A stretch of 64,000 nucleotides of DNA from NCBI GenBank assembly GCA_052148715.1, contig JBKQHQ010000246.1, forward strand, positions 1 to 64,000, read 5' to 3'. A program made the position numbers and the translations under genes. Positions 18,001 through 26,879 of this stretch are shown piece by piece. The stretch comes from JBKQHQ01 sp052148715 (GTDB taxonomy: Bacteria > Pseudomonadota > Alphaproteobacteria > Rhizobiales > Xanthobacteraceae). The first letter of the stretch is position 1. Every line of letters starts with the position of its first letter. The notes under the pieces are model-generated. The model did no database searches. It worked only from the letters and a program-made list of their open reading frames with translations, and was not told the origin of the DNA.

Positions 18001-18225
18001 TCATTTCCTCAGGTTCGGCAGCGAGCCGCCTGCGGTGCTCGCGGTCAGGGCGCGCCATAACCTGAAGCTGGGATTTTGCTCGAGCAGCCGCTCCATCCGC
18101 GTTCGGTCTTCGTGTGCTTTGGTCAGCAAGTAGAGCTGAAAATCGGGGCATTTCAAAAGTTCGCGCTCGATGTGCTCTCGGCTAGCGCAGGCACGCTCCG
18201 GCGGTGTCTCTTCGGTGTCAGCCAT
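18001..18225 (-). CDS. Small conserved hypothetical protein, intact copy
   Basis: A 74-residue charged, soluble-looking protein. ATG 18225 is chosen because GAGGAG lies nine bases upstream; the longer frame back to 18474 would bury that site. It contains RELLKCPDFQLYLLTKAHED, a possible amphipathic helix, and no signal peptide or known motif. The family is not recognised. Its decayed twin at 9986 and the conserved order (small gene, then TVP38 gene) suggest the two were once an operon. Confidence 0.6.
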   Translation of the reverse strand: MADTEETPPERACASREHIERELLKCPDFQLYLLTKAHEDRTRMERLLEQNPSFRLWRALTASTAGGSLPNLRK

Positions 18226-18375
18226 GTACGAGCACTCCTCTTCGGGCATTGCGGCGGCCGGTGAGTATACATGCCCGTCGCTCGACCACCAGATGATCGA
18301 GGTCAGGACGTCGGCTCGCAACTCTGATTGCCGATCTTTTGGGCAGTCGGTGAAACAATAGACAGCGTCAGAGTT

Positions 18376-18863
18376 ATTCTGAATCATCTGGTGGTCAGTA
18401 GGTATCGTACTGGATTCGCTTAAGCAATCGTCGTCCGGTCGGCCGCTGGAAGCATGGAAAAGACAAAATCTCAAACTATTGCCTTAGGACACGTTGCCGC
18501 GCTCGCCTCGGTGCGGCACCTCCAGAATCGACGGCGAACGATGGACCATGCGGCGGGTGGCGGCGGCCGCACGGCCATTGCTGGAAACACCGACGGCGCT
18601 CCGCGCAATTGCGCGCCGCGGCGCGGCGCGGCGCGGCGTGGGCAGTACGTACGCGAGCGACGGCACCAGGAGGAACGGGGATAGTGCCCAAAAGCTAGAG
18701 CTACAGGCGACCGGAGTTGCGGCAACGACGAATGGCCTGCGCAACGCTTCCGCGGCCGACGGTAATGGTTTCTCTAACTTTCGTCGACAGGTGATAGCCG
18801 AGGAGGGTGGTACCGCAATCTTCGGCTCGGTTCGCGCTATACCTCTTGCGACGGAGACGAATC
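18376..18863. other. Gene-free region with GC-rich pentamer run, upstream of the beta-helix gene
   Basis: No supported gene. At 18616-18638 the pentamer CGCGG/GGCGC is repeated about four times, a short low-complexity run that may form structure or slip. The promoter of the beta-helix gene is expected in this interval; GGAG at 18852-18855 is its probable ribosome site. Confidence 0.4.
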
Positions 18864-21800
18864 ATGGCTGACACAATTCGCGCAAAACTGGTCGAGCAAG
18901 TCCAAGAAAGCTCTGCGAACACCTATGGCTTCGCGGCATTAAGGGCTCCGTTCGCGGCGGTCGGGCTGAAGCCCCTCACTGAAATCTCATGTGGGACGGA
19001 TTTACTAACCTCGCGCGCAGAAGCGCCGAGGAGCACGGAGAGCCGCCTTCGATCATTGCTGACACCGGCGAGATCAGTCGGCCTGGTCATCGCCTGCAGC
19101 ATTGGTAGCGTCCTGGGCGCGACCTCGTCTCAGGCTCAGACTTCCTGCCAAATCACGGCCAGTTCATGCCCCACGAATCCCATCTACGGAACGACGTTCT
19201 CTGACACGACCAACGGCGCTAATTCGAATCAAGCGGCGTGCATGGCACGAGCCCCCAGCATTTATTCCTGGTGCGGCACCTCGGCCACCAATGGGTTCGT
19301 CACAGCCTCCTACCTCTCGGGTGGACAGGTCGTGCAGACTGTCACCGCGGGAACACCGACCACGCCGCCGCCGACTGCAAGCACGTCCTGCCAAATCACG
19401 GCCAGTTCCTGTCCCACAAATCCCGTCTACGGCACGACATTCTCTGACACGACCAACGGCGCTAATTCGAATCAAGCGGCCTGCATGGCACGAGCCCCTA
19501 GCATCTATTCCTGGTGCGGCACCTCGGCCACCAATGGGTTCGTCACAGCCTCCTACCTTTCGGGTGGACAGGTCGTGCAGACTGTCACCGCGGGAACACC
19601 GACCACGCCGCCGCCGCCGACTGCAAGCACGTCCTGCCAAATCACGGCCAGTTCCTGTCCCACAAATCCCGTCTACGGCACGACGTTCTCTGACACGACC
19701 AACGGAGCGAATTCGAATCAAGCGGCGTGCATGGCACGAGCCCCTAGCATTTATTCCTGGTGCGGCACTTCGACCACGAATGGGTTCGTGACCGCTTCCT
19801 ACCTTTCGGGCGGACAGGTCGTTCAAACTGTCACCGCCGGAACGCCAACTCCCACACAAAACCCGACGCCGCCGCCGAGTGCAAGCACGTCCTGCCGAAT
19901 CACGGCCAGTTCATGCCCCACGAATCCCATCTACGGTACGACGTTCTCTGACACGACCAACGGAGCGAATTCGAATCAAGTGGCGTGCATGGCACGAGCC
20001 CCTAGCATTTATTCCTGGTGCGGCACTTCGACCACGAATGGGTTCGTCACAGCCTCCTTCATCTCGGGTGGACAGGTCGTGCAGACTGTCACGGCGGGAA
20101 CACCGACCACCACCACCACGCCGCCGACTGCAAGCACGTCCTGCCAAATCACGGCCAGTTCCTGTCCCACGAATCCCATCTACGGCACGACGTTCTCTGA
20201 CACGACGAATGGCGCGAATTCGAATCAAGCCGCGTGCATGGCGCGATCCCCCAGCATCTATTCCTGGTGCGGCACCTCGGCCACCAACGGGTTCGTCACA
20301 GCCTCCTTCATCTCGGGTGGACAGGTCGTTCAGACTGTCACCACCGGAACGCAAAATCCGAGCACGAACGCCTGCCACAACTTCAACGTCCCGCTTCCAA
20401 CGCTGCCAGTACCTGCGAACGCATTGGGCGATGAATTCGTGGGGCCATTCGCAAGCTGGGCCAACTTAAAAAGAGATTTTGGCGCGGTGGGTAACGGTGT
20501 CGCCGATGACACGCAGGCGATTCAATCGGCGCTGAACGCCGTAAGCAAGTCGGGCAACTCGCCGGTCTTGTACATTCCTGCTGGCACTTATCTCGTTACC
20601 CAAACGGTTACCATCAAGAGTGCTCTGAGCATTTCTGTGATTGGAGCGGATCCCAATACGACCACGCTGAAGTGGGGCGGAGCAAGTGGTGGCATCCTCT
20701 TTCACATCGATGGCGTCGCCTATAGCCGCTTCGACCGTATCACATTTGAGGGCAATGGGACCGCTGGCGTTTTGGTGGATCAATCTCTCGATAGCCAAGG
20801 ACAGTATTTTGATACGGGGAATGAATATGCCGACGACTTTTTCCAAAACGCCGGCATCGGAATTCAAGGCGGACAATATGGCCAGGGTGCCGCCGAGAGT
20901 TCGGTTTTGCGCAGCAACTTTTTGAACAATACAACCGCCGGAATTATCCTGAAGAACTTCAATGCTCTGGATTGGTGGATTTGGTACTCGTATTTTCAAA
21001 ACAACAAATATGGAATCACGAATAACCCGGGGGCCGGCAATTTCCACGCCTTCAACAACGTGTTTAACTCTTCGACAACTTCGGATCTTGAGCTCCTCAA
21101 CACTGGGATCTTCAACTTCCGTGACAACTTCTCCATCAATTCAAACATGTTCCTTAACGAGGATTATTTTTACACAAATGCCGCGGTCACAAGGCTGCAA
21201 GGAAACACCGTCATTACTCCTGCGGGCAATGACTGCAACGGTTGTGCGGTCGTGCAGGGAAACATGGGCCCTATGTCGATGACCGACAATGTTTTCGTAA
21301 GCCCACCTAATGCGAGTTGGCCATCGGTGATCATCCATAGCTTAAATCCGCCGGATTGCTTATCGGTCGGCAATGCCTTCACTCAAAACAATGCTTTGGT
21401 ATGCCAAAGCTGGCCCAACCTAGTGAACGGTCGACTGATAGAGCAGGGTGACCAAGTCGTGTCGGCGGCCTCAATCAATCAAACGCCTCCCACGCTCCCG
21501 GGCGTGTTGTCCAACTACAACCGTCAGATCTTTGATGTCCCGGTGGGGTCCAGGTCGGCGGCTATCCAACAGGCTATCCAACAGGCGACCGGGTACTGCG
21601 GACAAAGACCCATCGTTCACTTGCAGTACGGCTCGTATTCGCTCGACCAAACTGTAACGATTCCGGCTAACTGCGATATTCAGCTGGTCGGAGATGGCGA
21701 TCAGACGGCTCTAACCTGGTCCGGGGGCAGCGGGCCCGCTCTCGTGCTGCAGGGGCCTTCGCGCGCGATATTGCGGGATTTCCACCTCAGCGCTGGGAGC

Positions 21801-22604
21801 GCGGTCGGAATAGACGTTCAGGGCGCCGACCAGCCGGGATCGAGAGTTTACATGCAGCAGCCGCGGGTGAGCCGAGGCTCGGTGGCCAATGTTTTTGTTG
21901 ACAGTCTGGATTACACGAACGTCGAGCTGCAGAACTTCAATCTGACGTCCACTGCAACCGCGCCGGCAACGACAGGGGTTTCGCTAAAGGTGGTAGGCGG
22001 ACCGCTCGCGCAGCAGGGAAACCCGCAATACGGTCGAACAAATCTATTTGCCGGATCGACGTCCGACAACTACATCAGCTACCAAGCCTCACAAGGCGCA
22101 AGTCTTCTTGTCAGGGACGCGTGGTATGAAGGAGCTAACGTCACGACATTCGCGCAAGTTTCGGACAGCAGCAACGTTACCATTGAGGGCTCGAGAATTG
22201 CCCTGCCAGCCAACAACGGGGATGCGATCCAAATCAAGAACCTGACGTGCGACGCGACGACATTGTCGTCGGCGCCTGACTCTGACGTCAACATCGGCGG
22301 CAGCGGAAACGGCAATGCCTGGGTCGTTGCGAACAATTTCGGCACGGCCAGTAGCTACTTCAGCAATCTTTCATCAGGCGTGGTCGGCGCCTTCAACCTG
22401 AACCGCTACAGTTCTTCCAACGGATCGACCCCGATAACCGACATGACGGCAACGCCGAATGCTGCATTCATTAGTGCGACCCTGGCGCAGTCGAGAACGG
22501 CGCACCCTAGCCAAATCCTGGATCTGCCTGCCGGCGTGACCGACGTGCGTTTCTATCGGGTGTCCGTGGATTTGGGGACGATAGGCATCCATCTTGAAAG
22601 ATAG
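18864..22604 (+). CDS. Large secreted protein: five four-Cys repeats plus pectate-lyase-like beta-helix domains
   Basis: About 1,246 residues from ATG 18864. The first 65 residues are hydrophilic, then a hydrophobic segment (VGLVIACSIGSVLGA) ending at SSQAQ looks like an extended signal peptide cleaved near residue 92. Five tandem repeats of about 75-80 residues follow (residues 93-498), each with four Cys and joined by Thr/Pro linkers. Next is a Pectate_lyase_3-type domain (NLKRDFGAVGNGVADDTQAI, near residue 535) and a second similar segment near residue 890. Right-handed beta-helices of this type bind or cut polysaccharides. The repeats suggest a disulfide-stabilised stalk or carbohydrate-binding array. 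Export by the type II system upstream is possible but unproven. Confidence 0.85.
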   Translation: MADTIRAKLVEQVQESSANTYGFAALRAPFAAVGLKPLTEISCGTDLLTSRAEAPRSTESRLRSLLTPARSVGLVIACSIGSVLGATSSQAQTSCQITASSCPTNPIYGTTFSDTTNGANSNQAACMARAPSIYSWCGTSATNGFVTASYLSGGQVVQTVTAGTPTTPPPTASTSCQITASSCPTNPVYGTTFSDTTNGANSNQAACMARAPSIYSWCGTSATNGFVTASYLSGGQVVQTVTAGTPTTPPPPTASTSCQITASSCPTNPVYGTTFSDTTNGANSNQAACMARAPSIYSWCGTSTTNGFVTASYLSGGQVVQTVTAGTPTPTQNPTPPPSASTSCRITASSCPTNPIYGTTFSDTTNGANSNQVACMARAPSIYSWCGTSTTNGFVTASFISGGQVVQTVTAGTPTTTTTPPTASTSCQITASSCPTNPIYGTTFSDTTNGANSNQAACMARSPSIYSWCGTSATNGFVTASFISGGQVVQTVTTGTQNPSTNACHNFNVPLPTLPVPANALGDEFVGPFASWANLKRDFGAVGNGVADDTQAIQSALNAVSKSGNSPVLYIPAGTYLVTQTVTIKSALSISVIGADPNTTTLKWGGASGGILFHIDGVAYSRFDRITFEGNGTAGVLVDQSLDSQGQYFDTGNEYADDFFQNAGIGIQGGQYGQGAAESSVLRSNFLNNTTAGIILKNFNALDWWIWYSYFQNNKYGITNNPGAGNFHAFNNVFNSSTTSDLELLNTGIFNFRDNFSINSNMFLNEDYFYTNAAVTRLQGNTVITPAGNDCNGCAVVQGNMGPMSMTDNVFVSPPNASWPSVIIHSLNPPDCLSVGNAFTQNNALVCQSWPNLVNGRLIEQGDQVVSAASINQTPPTLPGVLSNYNRQIFDVPVGSRSAAIQQAIQQATGYCGQRPIVHLQYGSYSLDQTVTIPANCDIQLVGDGDQTALTWSGGSGPALVLQGPSRAILRDFHLSAGSAVGIDVQGADQPGSRVYMQQPRVSRGSVANVFVDSLDYTNVELQNFNLTSTATAPATTGVSLKVVGGPLAQQGNPQYGRTNLFAGSTSDNYISYQASQGASLLVRDAWYEGANVTTFAQVSDSSNVTIEGSRIALPANNGDAIQIKNLTCDATTLSSAPDSDVNIGGSGNGNAWVVANNFGTASSYFSNLSSGVVGAFNLNRYSSSNGSTPITDMTATPNAAFISATLAQSRTAHPSQILDLPAGVTDVRFYRVSVDLGTIGIHLER
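19140..20358 (+). repeat. Five in-frame tandem repeats of ~245 bases
   Basis: Units begin at 19140, 19383, 19629, 19887 and 20136 (each at the codons for TSC). Spacing is 243, 246, 258 and 249 bases. The coding core is almost identical between units; only the Thr/Pro linkers vary in length, by whole codons. This near-identity points to recent duplication or ongoing gene conversion, and the array length may vary between strains. Confidence 0.95.
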
Positions 22605-22624
22605 CGGGTAGGGCAGCCACTGTT

Positions 22625-23806
22625 CTACCTTCGCTTTATTGTGCTCGTCACAATTTCATCGGGCGTACTCGGGGTGGGCTCGACCGGCTTAATGCTCGGC
22701 TCTAGAGGCCTAGTGGTGGGTTCCACGGGCGTGCTCGGGCTGGGCTCTGTGTTCCAGAGCCGTATCGTCTTGTCTCGGGACGTCGTTGCCACCAGCCGGC
22801 CATCCGGGCTGAACGCGGCGCTTTCGAGCGCGTCCTGATGCCCCCTGAGCGCGGCGATTTCGTTGCCGGTCTCTGCGTCAAAAATCCGTGCTGTCTTGTC
22901 GGTAGACGTCGTAACCAGGCGCCGGCCATCCGGGCTAAAAGCTGCGCTCGTTATGTCATATCCCTTAAGCAGCGCGATGTGCTGGCCCGTCTGCGCGTCC
23001 CACAGCCTAGCGGTGGGATCCAACGTAAAACCTCTCGTCACCACGCGTCGGCCATCAGCGCTGAACGCTGCGCTCTCGACTCTGCTTTCGTGCCCCTTGA
23101 GCACGGCGGTCTCCCTGCCGGTTTCCGTGTCCAGCACCCGCGCTGTCTTGTCGATCAGCTGCGTCGTTACGATGCGCCGACCATCGGCGCTGAATGCGGC
23201 ACTCCGAACCTGGTCTCGATTGGGTTTGAACGCGGCGATCTGCTTGCCGCTCTCCGCGTCCCACAACCGCGCCGTTACCGACGCGGTCAGTACGCGCCGG
23301 CCATCGGGGCTGAACACGGCGGTGAGTACTGCGCCTTCATGCCCGTCGAGCACTGCAATCTCCGCACCGGTCTCCCCGTCAAAAATACGCGCCGTCTTGT
23401 CATAGGACGCGGTCACGACGCGCCGGCCATCTGGACTGAATGAGGCGCTCCTCACGCCTGCCCCATGGCCCCTTAGCACCGCGATCTGCTTGCCGGTCTC
23501 TGCGTCCCACAAACGCGCGGTATAATCCCTAGAGGCCGTCACTATGCGCCGGCCGTCCGGACTGAACTCGGCGCGCTCTAACTCGGCCTCATGTCCTTGG
23601 AGCAGAGCGATCTGCTTGCCGGTCGCCACGCTCCAAACCCGCGCCGTCTTATCGACGGACGCCGTCACGATGCGTTGCCCGTCGGGGCTGAACGCGACGC
23701 TCCATATATCGGCCTCATGTCCCGTGAGAGGCAAATGCTGAGCGAGTGTCTGTGCGCTCCAAACGACCGCAAGCATGACAACAGCATGGGCTGCAGCAAG
23801 ACGCAT
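22625..23806 (-). CDS. Exported WD40-repeat beta-propeller protein
   Basis: A 393-residue protein with a clear signal peptide (MRLAAAHAVVMLAVVWSAQ, cut near TLAQ). Eight WD40 repeats follow, of the form GHEAxVxSAxFSPDGRRIVT...KTARLWDAETGKxIA, enough for one closed propeller. Blades 4 and 5 are irregular, lacking the usual GH or with altered spacing. The C-terminal tail of about 45 residues is rich in Pro, Thr and Ser. The protein would be a periplasmic or surface binding scaffold. It lies downstream, on the same strand, of the two SUMF1-domain genes and the TIR-STAND gene. It converges on the beta-helix gene, with 20 bases between them. Confidence 0.88.
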   Translation of the reverse strand: MRLAAAHAVVMLAVVWSAQTLAQHLPLTGHEADIWSVAFSPDGQRIVTASVDKTARVWSVATGKQIALLQGHEAELERAEFSPDGRRIVTASRDYTARLWDAETGKQIAVLRGHGAGVRSASFSPDGRRVVTASYDKTARIFDGETGAEIAVLDGHEGAVLTAVFSPDGRRVLTASVTARLWDAESGKQIAAFKPNRDQVRSAAFSADGRRIVTTQLIDKTARVLDTETGRETAVLKGHESRVESAAFSADGRRVVTRGFTLDPTARLWDAQTGQHIALLKGYDITSAAFSPDGRRLVTTSTDKTARIFDAETGNEIAALRGHQDALESAAFSPDGRLVATTSRDKTIRLWNTEPSPSTPVEPTTRPLEPSIKPVEPTPSTPDEIVTSTIKRR

Positions 23807-24136
23807 TGAACACCCTCCGGAATGAGCTTTTCAGGAAGGCTTTACCACAGTGGTAAACCGGCCGGAAGCGCACCGCATCCTTCGTCCAGTTATCTCTGCA
23901 GCTTGGGCGTGCAGTGCTCCGCCGGCACTGCAACGATCCATCGCGCGGTTTCGAACCAGCGCGAACGAGGGTGGCCGGTACGGACCGGGGAGGTTGTCGA
24001 GGCTCGACATCCGGCCTCGCTCTACTGTCTAATATACGATATTGTCACGCAGGCTCGTGTTGTTTCACACCAGACCAGTCGGTTGATGCTGGGCGCCGGT
24101 GGTCGACACGCGCGTTCACCGGGTCGACAGCGAACG
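23807..24136. other. Gene-free spacer between WD40 and SUMF1 genes
   Basis: About 330 bases with overlapping open frames but none with a recognisable product. The WD40 gene promoter or leader is expected here. Nothing else was seen. Confidence 0.3.
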
Positions 24137-24946
24137 TCAGGGCATCCTGCCCAGCCGGAAACCCACGCCACTGTCCCGTCTATTCAACTCCACCGGGCTG
24201 CGGGAAGCAGCTCGGAGGAAGCTTGCATCCTTGGCCCAGGAACCGCCGCGAGCAACACGGAAACTGCAATCTCCTGACGTCCATGCCGAAGCGTCCGAGG
24301 GCGCTCCAGCGTAGCTGGCGTGGTAACAATCCTCCACCAATTCCCAAACGTTGCCATGTACTTGGTAGAGACCCCAAGGATTCGGCTGGAATGAATCAAC
24401 CGCAACCGGGCCCTTCGACCCGCCGCTGAGCACACCGCCACTGTAGCCGCCCGAAAAGTTAGCCTGGCTCGCCGAGATCGATGAACCCCACCAAAAAGGC
24501 ATTTTCGTTCCCGCGCGTGCCGCATACTCCCGCTCCGCCTCGCTTAGCAAGCGGTAGGCCTTGCCGGTCTTGCGCGACAGCCATGCCACGTAGCCCTGGA
24601 CGTCGTACCACGACACGTTAATCACTGGCTTCCGCCCACGACCCCAACCCGAATCACTAGGCGCGTAACCGTTGCAGCCGCCGCCAGCGACGCACGCGTC
24701 CCACTCTTCGAAGGTTACGGCAAACCGCCCCGCCGCAAACGGCCGTGGTATTGTGACCAAGTGCTGTGGCTCTTCGTTACCGCGGGCATCCTTGTCGTCC
24801 GGCGGCGAGCCCATCATGAATGAACCTGCAGGCAAAACAACCATCTCGGGACACGTGTCGCAGTCCTTGAAAACCTGCTGCTCAGCGAGTAGGGGTGAAC
24901 TCAAGAAAACGACAATGCATGCACACGCGTGAGCCGCTACTCGCAT
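24137..24946 (-). CDS. SUMF1/FGE-sulfatase-domain exported protein A
   Basis: About 269 residues from ATG 24946 (MRVAAHACACIVVFLSS), a signal peptide ending near LLAEQ; a start at 25015 is less likely. The SUMF1 (formylglycine-generating-enzyme-like) domain fills the rest: CPEMVVLPAGSFMMGS, RLLSEAEREYAARAG and WGLYQVHGNVWELVEDCYH. The last region, ARGGSWAKDASFLRAASRSP, lacks the copper-binding active-site cysteines of true formylglycine-generating enzymes, so sulfatase activation is not expected. Such proteins often serve as ligand-binding or other nonheme-iron folds. It is about 60-65% similar to protein B upstream, an evident local duplication. Confidence 0.85.
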   Translation of the reverse strand: MRVAAHACACIVVFLSSPLLAEQQVFKDCDTCPEMVVLPAGSFMMGSPPDDKDARGNEEPQHLVTIPRPFAAGRFAVTFEEWDACVAGGGCNGYAPSDSGWGRGRKPVINVSWYDVQGYVAWLSRKTGKAYRLLSEAEREYAARAGTKMPFWWGSSISASQANFSGGYSGGVLSGGSKGPVAVDSFQPNPWGLYQVHGNVWELVEDCYHASYAGAPSDASAWTSGDCSFRVARGGSWAKDASFLRAASRSPVELNRRDSGVGFRLGRMP

Positions 24947-25329
24947 CGGCACCCCCAACTCAGATTTCTTAATGCTCGCATTCTGCCACAGTGCTACACG
25001 GGTCGGAAGCGGCAATTGGAATGTCCGCTTGAGCAGGCTAGCGATGCGATTTCTTCGGATTTGAAGGCACTCGACGGGGCCTTTGCGGCGTCGCGCGCCA
25101 ATGCGATCTGCGTGATATCCGACCAGCTCAAACGCTCGTGCAACTCTCGCTTTGCGCTTTGATCCATCGCGTCAGTTTTGCGGACAGGCGCCGGTGCCTT
25201 GGCAGGAAGCAGTTGCTCGCACGTATGACCGGGTCCAAGCGAGAAGCTAGCCATAGGAGCGGCCACGTTTTGGGCATCGCTGATCGGCGACCCCCTTGAC
25301 GTATAGTGAACAACGGCAGTTTGGCGTCG

Positions 25330-25506
25330 CAAATTTTCAATCGTACAAAAATATCTTTTGTGCCGCATGAATTTCACCGGGTTCGATCCGGCGAAGCCGT
25401 TGAACACCCCGTCGACGTCGTGGATCTGGGCCAGGTAGGGCGTGTAGTCGGGGGTGACGAGCGGAAAGCCGCTTGTGATGTCCCGGGGCAGCAGTAGGGT
25501 CTCATC
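25330..25506 (-). pseudogene. Remnant of a branched-chain amino acid ABC transporter substrate-binding protein
   Basis: On the minus strand the frame reads TPDYTPYLAQIHDVDGVF, then NGFAGSNPVKFMRH, closely resembling the core of Leu/Ile/Val-type periplasmic binding proteins (typically DYAPYLAQI...DAVFAGFAG...VKF). It is cut off by a stop about 50 bases upstream (near 25515) and by unrelated sequence after 25330. Only about 60 residues survive. The identification comes from memory of the motif. Confidence 0.55.
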
Positions 25507-25826
25507 GCGCGGCGCTCCGCGATCTCAAGCGCGCTCCCTGAGCCACACCCTGCCTCACTGCGACGCCGGCCTATGCGCATAACGCCCTGGTGGCCCAATC
25601 CGAAGCTTTCTGGACGCCGCTGGGAATCGACGCCGGGCGAGCTCGAGCATCCCGGCCCCATGAGGAATCAAATCAACGCTCACCGTTCGTGCTCCAGAAG
25701 ACAAAAGCAAGACGCCAGCCAGGAGATAAGCGCCGGTCTCAAGCAAGTCCGGGCGAGTCTCCGGCACCATCGATAGCGCGGCAACGCCCGACCAGGTGAT
25801 GCTCGTCTTAAGTCAAAGGTATTGGA

Positions 25827-26666
25827 TCACGGTAACGTCCTGGCCACCCGGAAGCCCAAGATCTTGATCCGTTGCGCAGCGGTCCCCCCGCTTCGGCTTG
25901 CCGAGCGAAGGTACCGTGAACCGAAATTCCAGGATCCTCCACGAAGTACGTGCAGGTGGCAATCTCCGGATGCCCAAGCCGATCCATCGGATGGGGCGCC
26001 CGTGTAACTGTCGTGGTAGCAATCCTCCACCCATTCCCATACGTTGCCGTACACCTGATAGAGACCCCAGGGATTCGGTTGGAACGAATCGACCGGAACC
26101 GTCCTGTGTTGAGATCCTCCCCCCCACTTGCCGTCAAAGTAATTGGCTTCGCTCGTCGAGATGGCGTTGCCCCACCAATACGGCGTATCCGTCCCCGCGC
26201 GCGCCGCATACTCCCGTTCCGCCTCGCTCAAAAGACGGTAGCTCTTGTTGGTCTTGTGCGACAACCAGGCCACATAGGCCTGGGTGTCGTCCCACGAGAT
26301 GTTGATCACCGGCCTCCGGCCACGGCCCCATTGTTGGTCCTTGGGCTGGTAGCCGTGGCAGCCGCCGTCGGCAACGCAAGCGTCCCATTCGTCGAACGTC
26401 ACCGCAAACCGGCCCACCGCAAACGGTCTCGAAAATGTCACCAGGTGTCGGGGTTCTTCATGCTGTTGGTGACCCTCCTCGTTCGCGGTCGAACCCATCG
26501 TGAAGGAGCCTGCAGGCACTACGACCATCTCGGGACACCTGTCGCAGTCCTTGAAGATCGGCTGGTCTGCTAAAGTTGATGCATTGCAGGAGGCTGCAAC
26601 AAGCGCACCAGCTGCTGCCCCACGCACCGCAAGTCCTCCGAGCCCGAACTTCGTAACTACAGTCAT
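25827..26666 (-). CDS. SUMF1/FGE-sulfatase-domain exported protein B
   Basis: About 279 residues from ATG 26666, with a signal peptide ending near ASCNAST that may be a weak lipobox (VAASC). The frame is open upstream to 26855, but that part looks non-coding. The domain matches protein A throughout (DRCPEMVVVPAGSFTMGS, RLLSEAEREYAARAG, WGLYQVYGNVWEWVEDCYH). The C-terminal segment LRGGSWNFGSRYLRSASRSG again has no catalytic cysteines. The 1.1-kb gap to protein A holds a transporter-gene remnant, so the two copies were separated by later events or arose by segmental duplication. Confidence 0.85.
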   Translation of the reverse strand: MTVVTKFGLGGLAVRGAAAGALVAASCNASTLADQPIFKDCDRCPEMVVVPAGSFTMGSTANEEGHQQHEEPRHLVTFSRPFAVGRFAVTFDEWDACVADGGCHGYQPKDQQWGRGRRPVINISWDDTQAYVAWLSHKTNKSYRLLSEAEREYAARAGTDTPYWWGNAISTSEANYFDGKWGGGSQHRTVPVDSFQPNPWGLYQVYGNVWEWVEDCYHDSYTGAPSDGSAWASGDCHLHVLRGGSWNFGSRYLRSASRSGGTAAQRIKILGFRVARTLP

Positions 26667-26879
26667 TTTGCCACAATGCCGCAGCAGCCAGAAAGGGGCA
26701 AGCGGCAATCTGCGGCTGAGCCGTCGGGCGGCGCTGCGAGCCAAATGACCTAGGCTTGATTTTGAAGTCAGCCAGCCAGCTGTGATTGGCGACGCCAAAG
26801 CGATAAATGGTCGAAACAGGGCGTCGATAAAGTTGATGGACGCCACGATGCTCACTCAGGCTGGCAGCCCAACAACATA

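Larger units (their letters stand above)
17680..18375. repeat. Diverged direct repeat, copy 2
   Basis: The second copy of the segment at 9650-10325, in the same orientation, on the far side of the cassette. Here the TVP38 part is decayed while the small hypothetical gene is intact, the reverse of copy 1. The level of divergence suggests an old duplication rather than recent recombination. Confidence 0.85.

Noticed and set aside
19164..19859. 231-codon antisense frame across the repeats
   Set aside because: It exists only because the sense repeats are regular and GC-rich; it mirrors them and lacks a ribosome site.
19140..20358. CRISPR array suggested by five regular repeats
   Set aside because: The units are 243-258 bases, in frame and coding; there are no short direct repeats with unique spacers.
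24137..26666. Calling the two SUMF1 proteins active formylglycine-generating enzymes
   Set aside because: The active-site cysteines are absent in both and no sulfatase gene is in the window.
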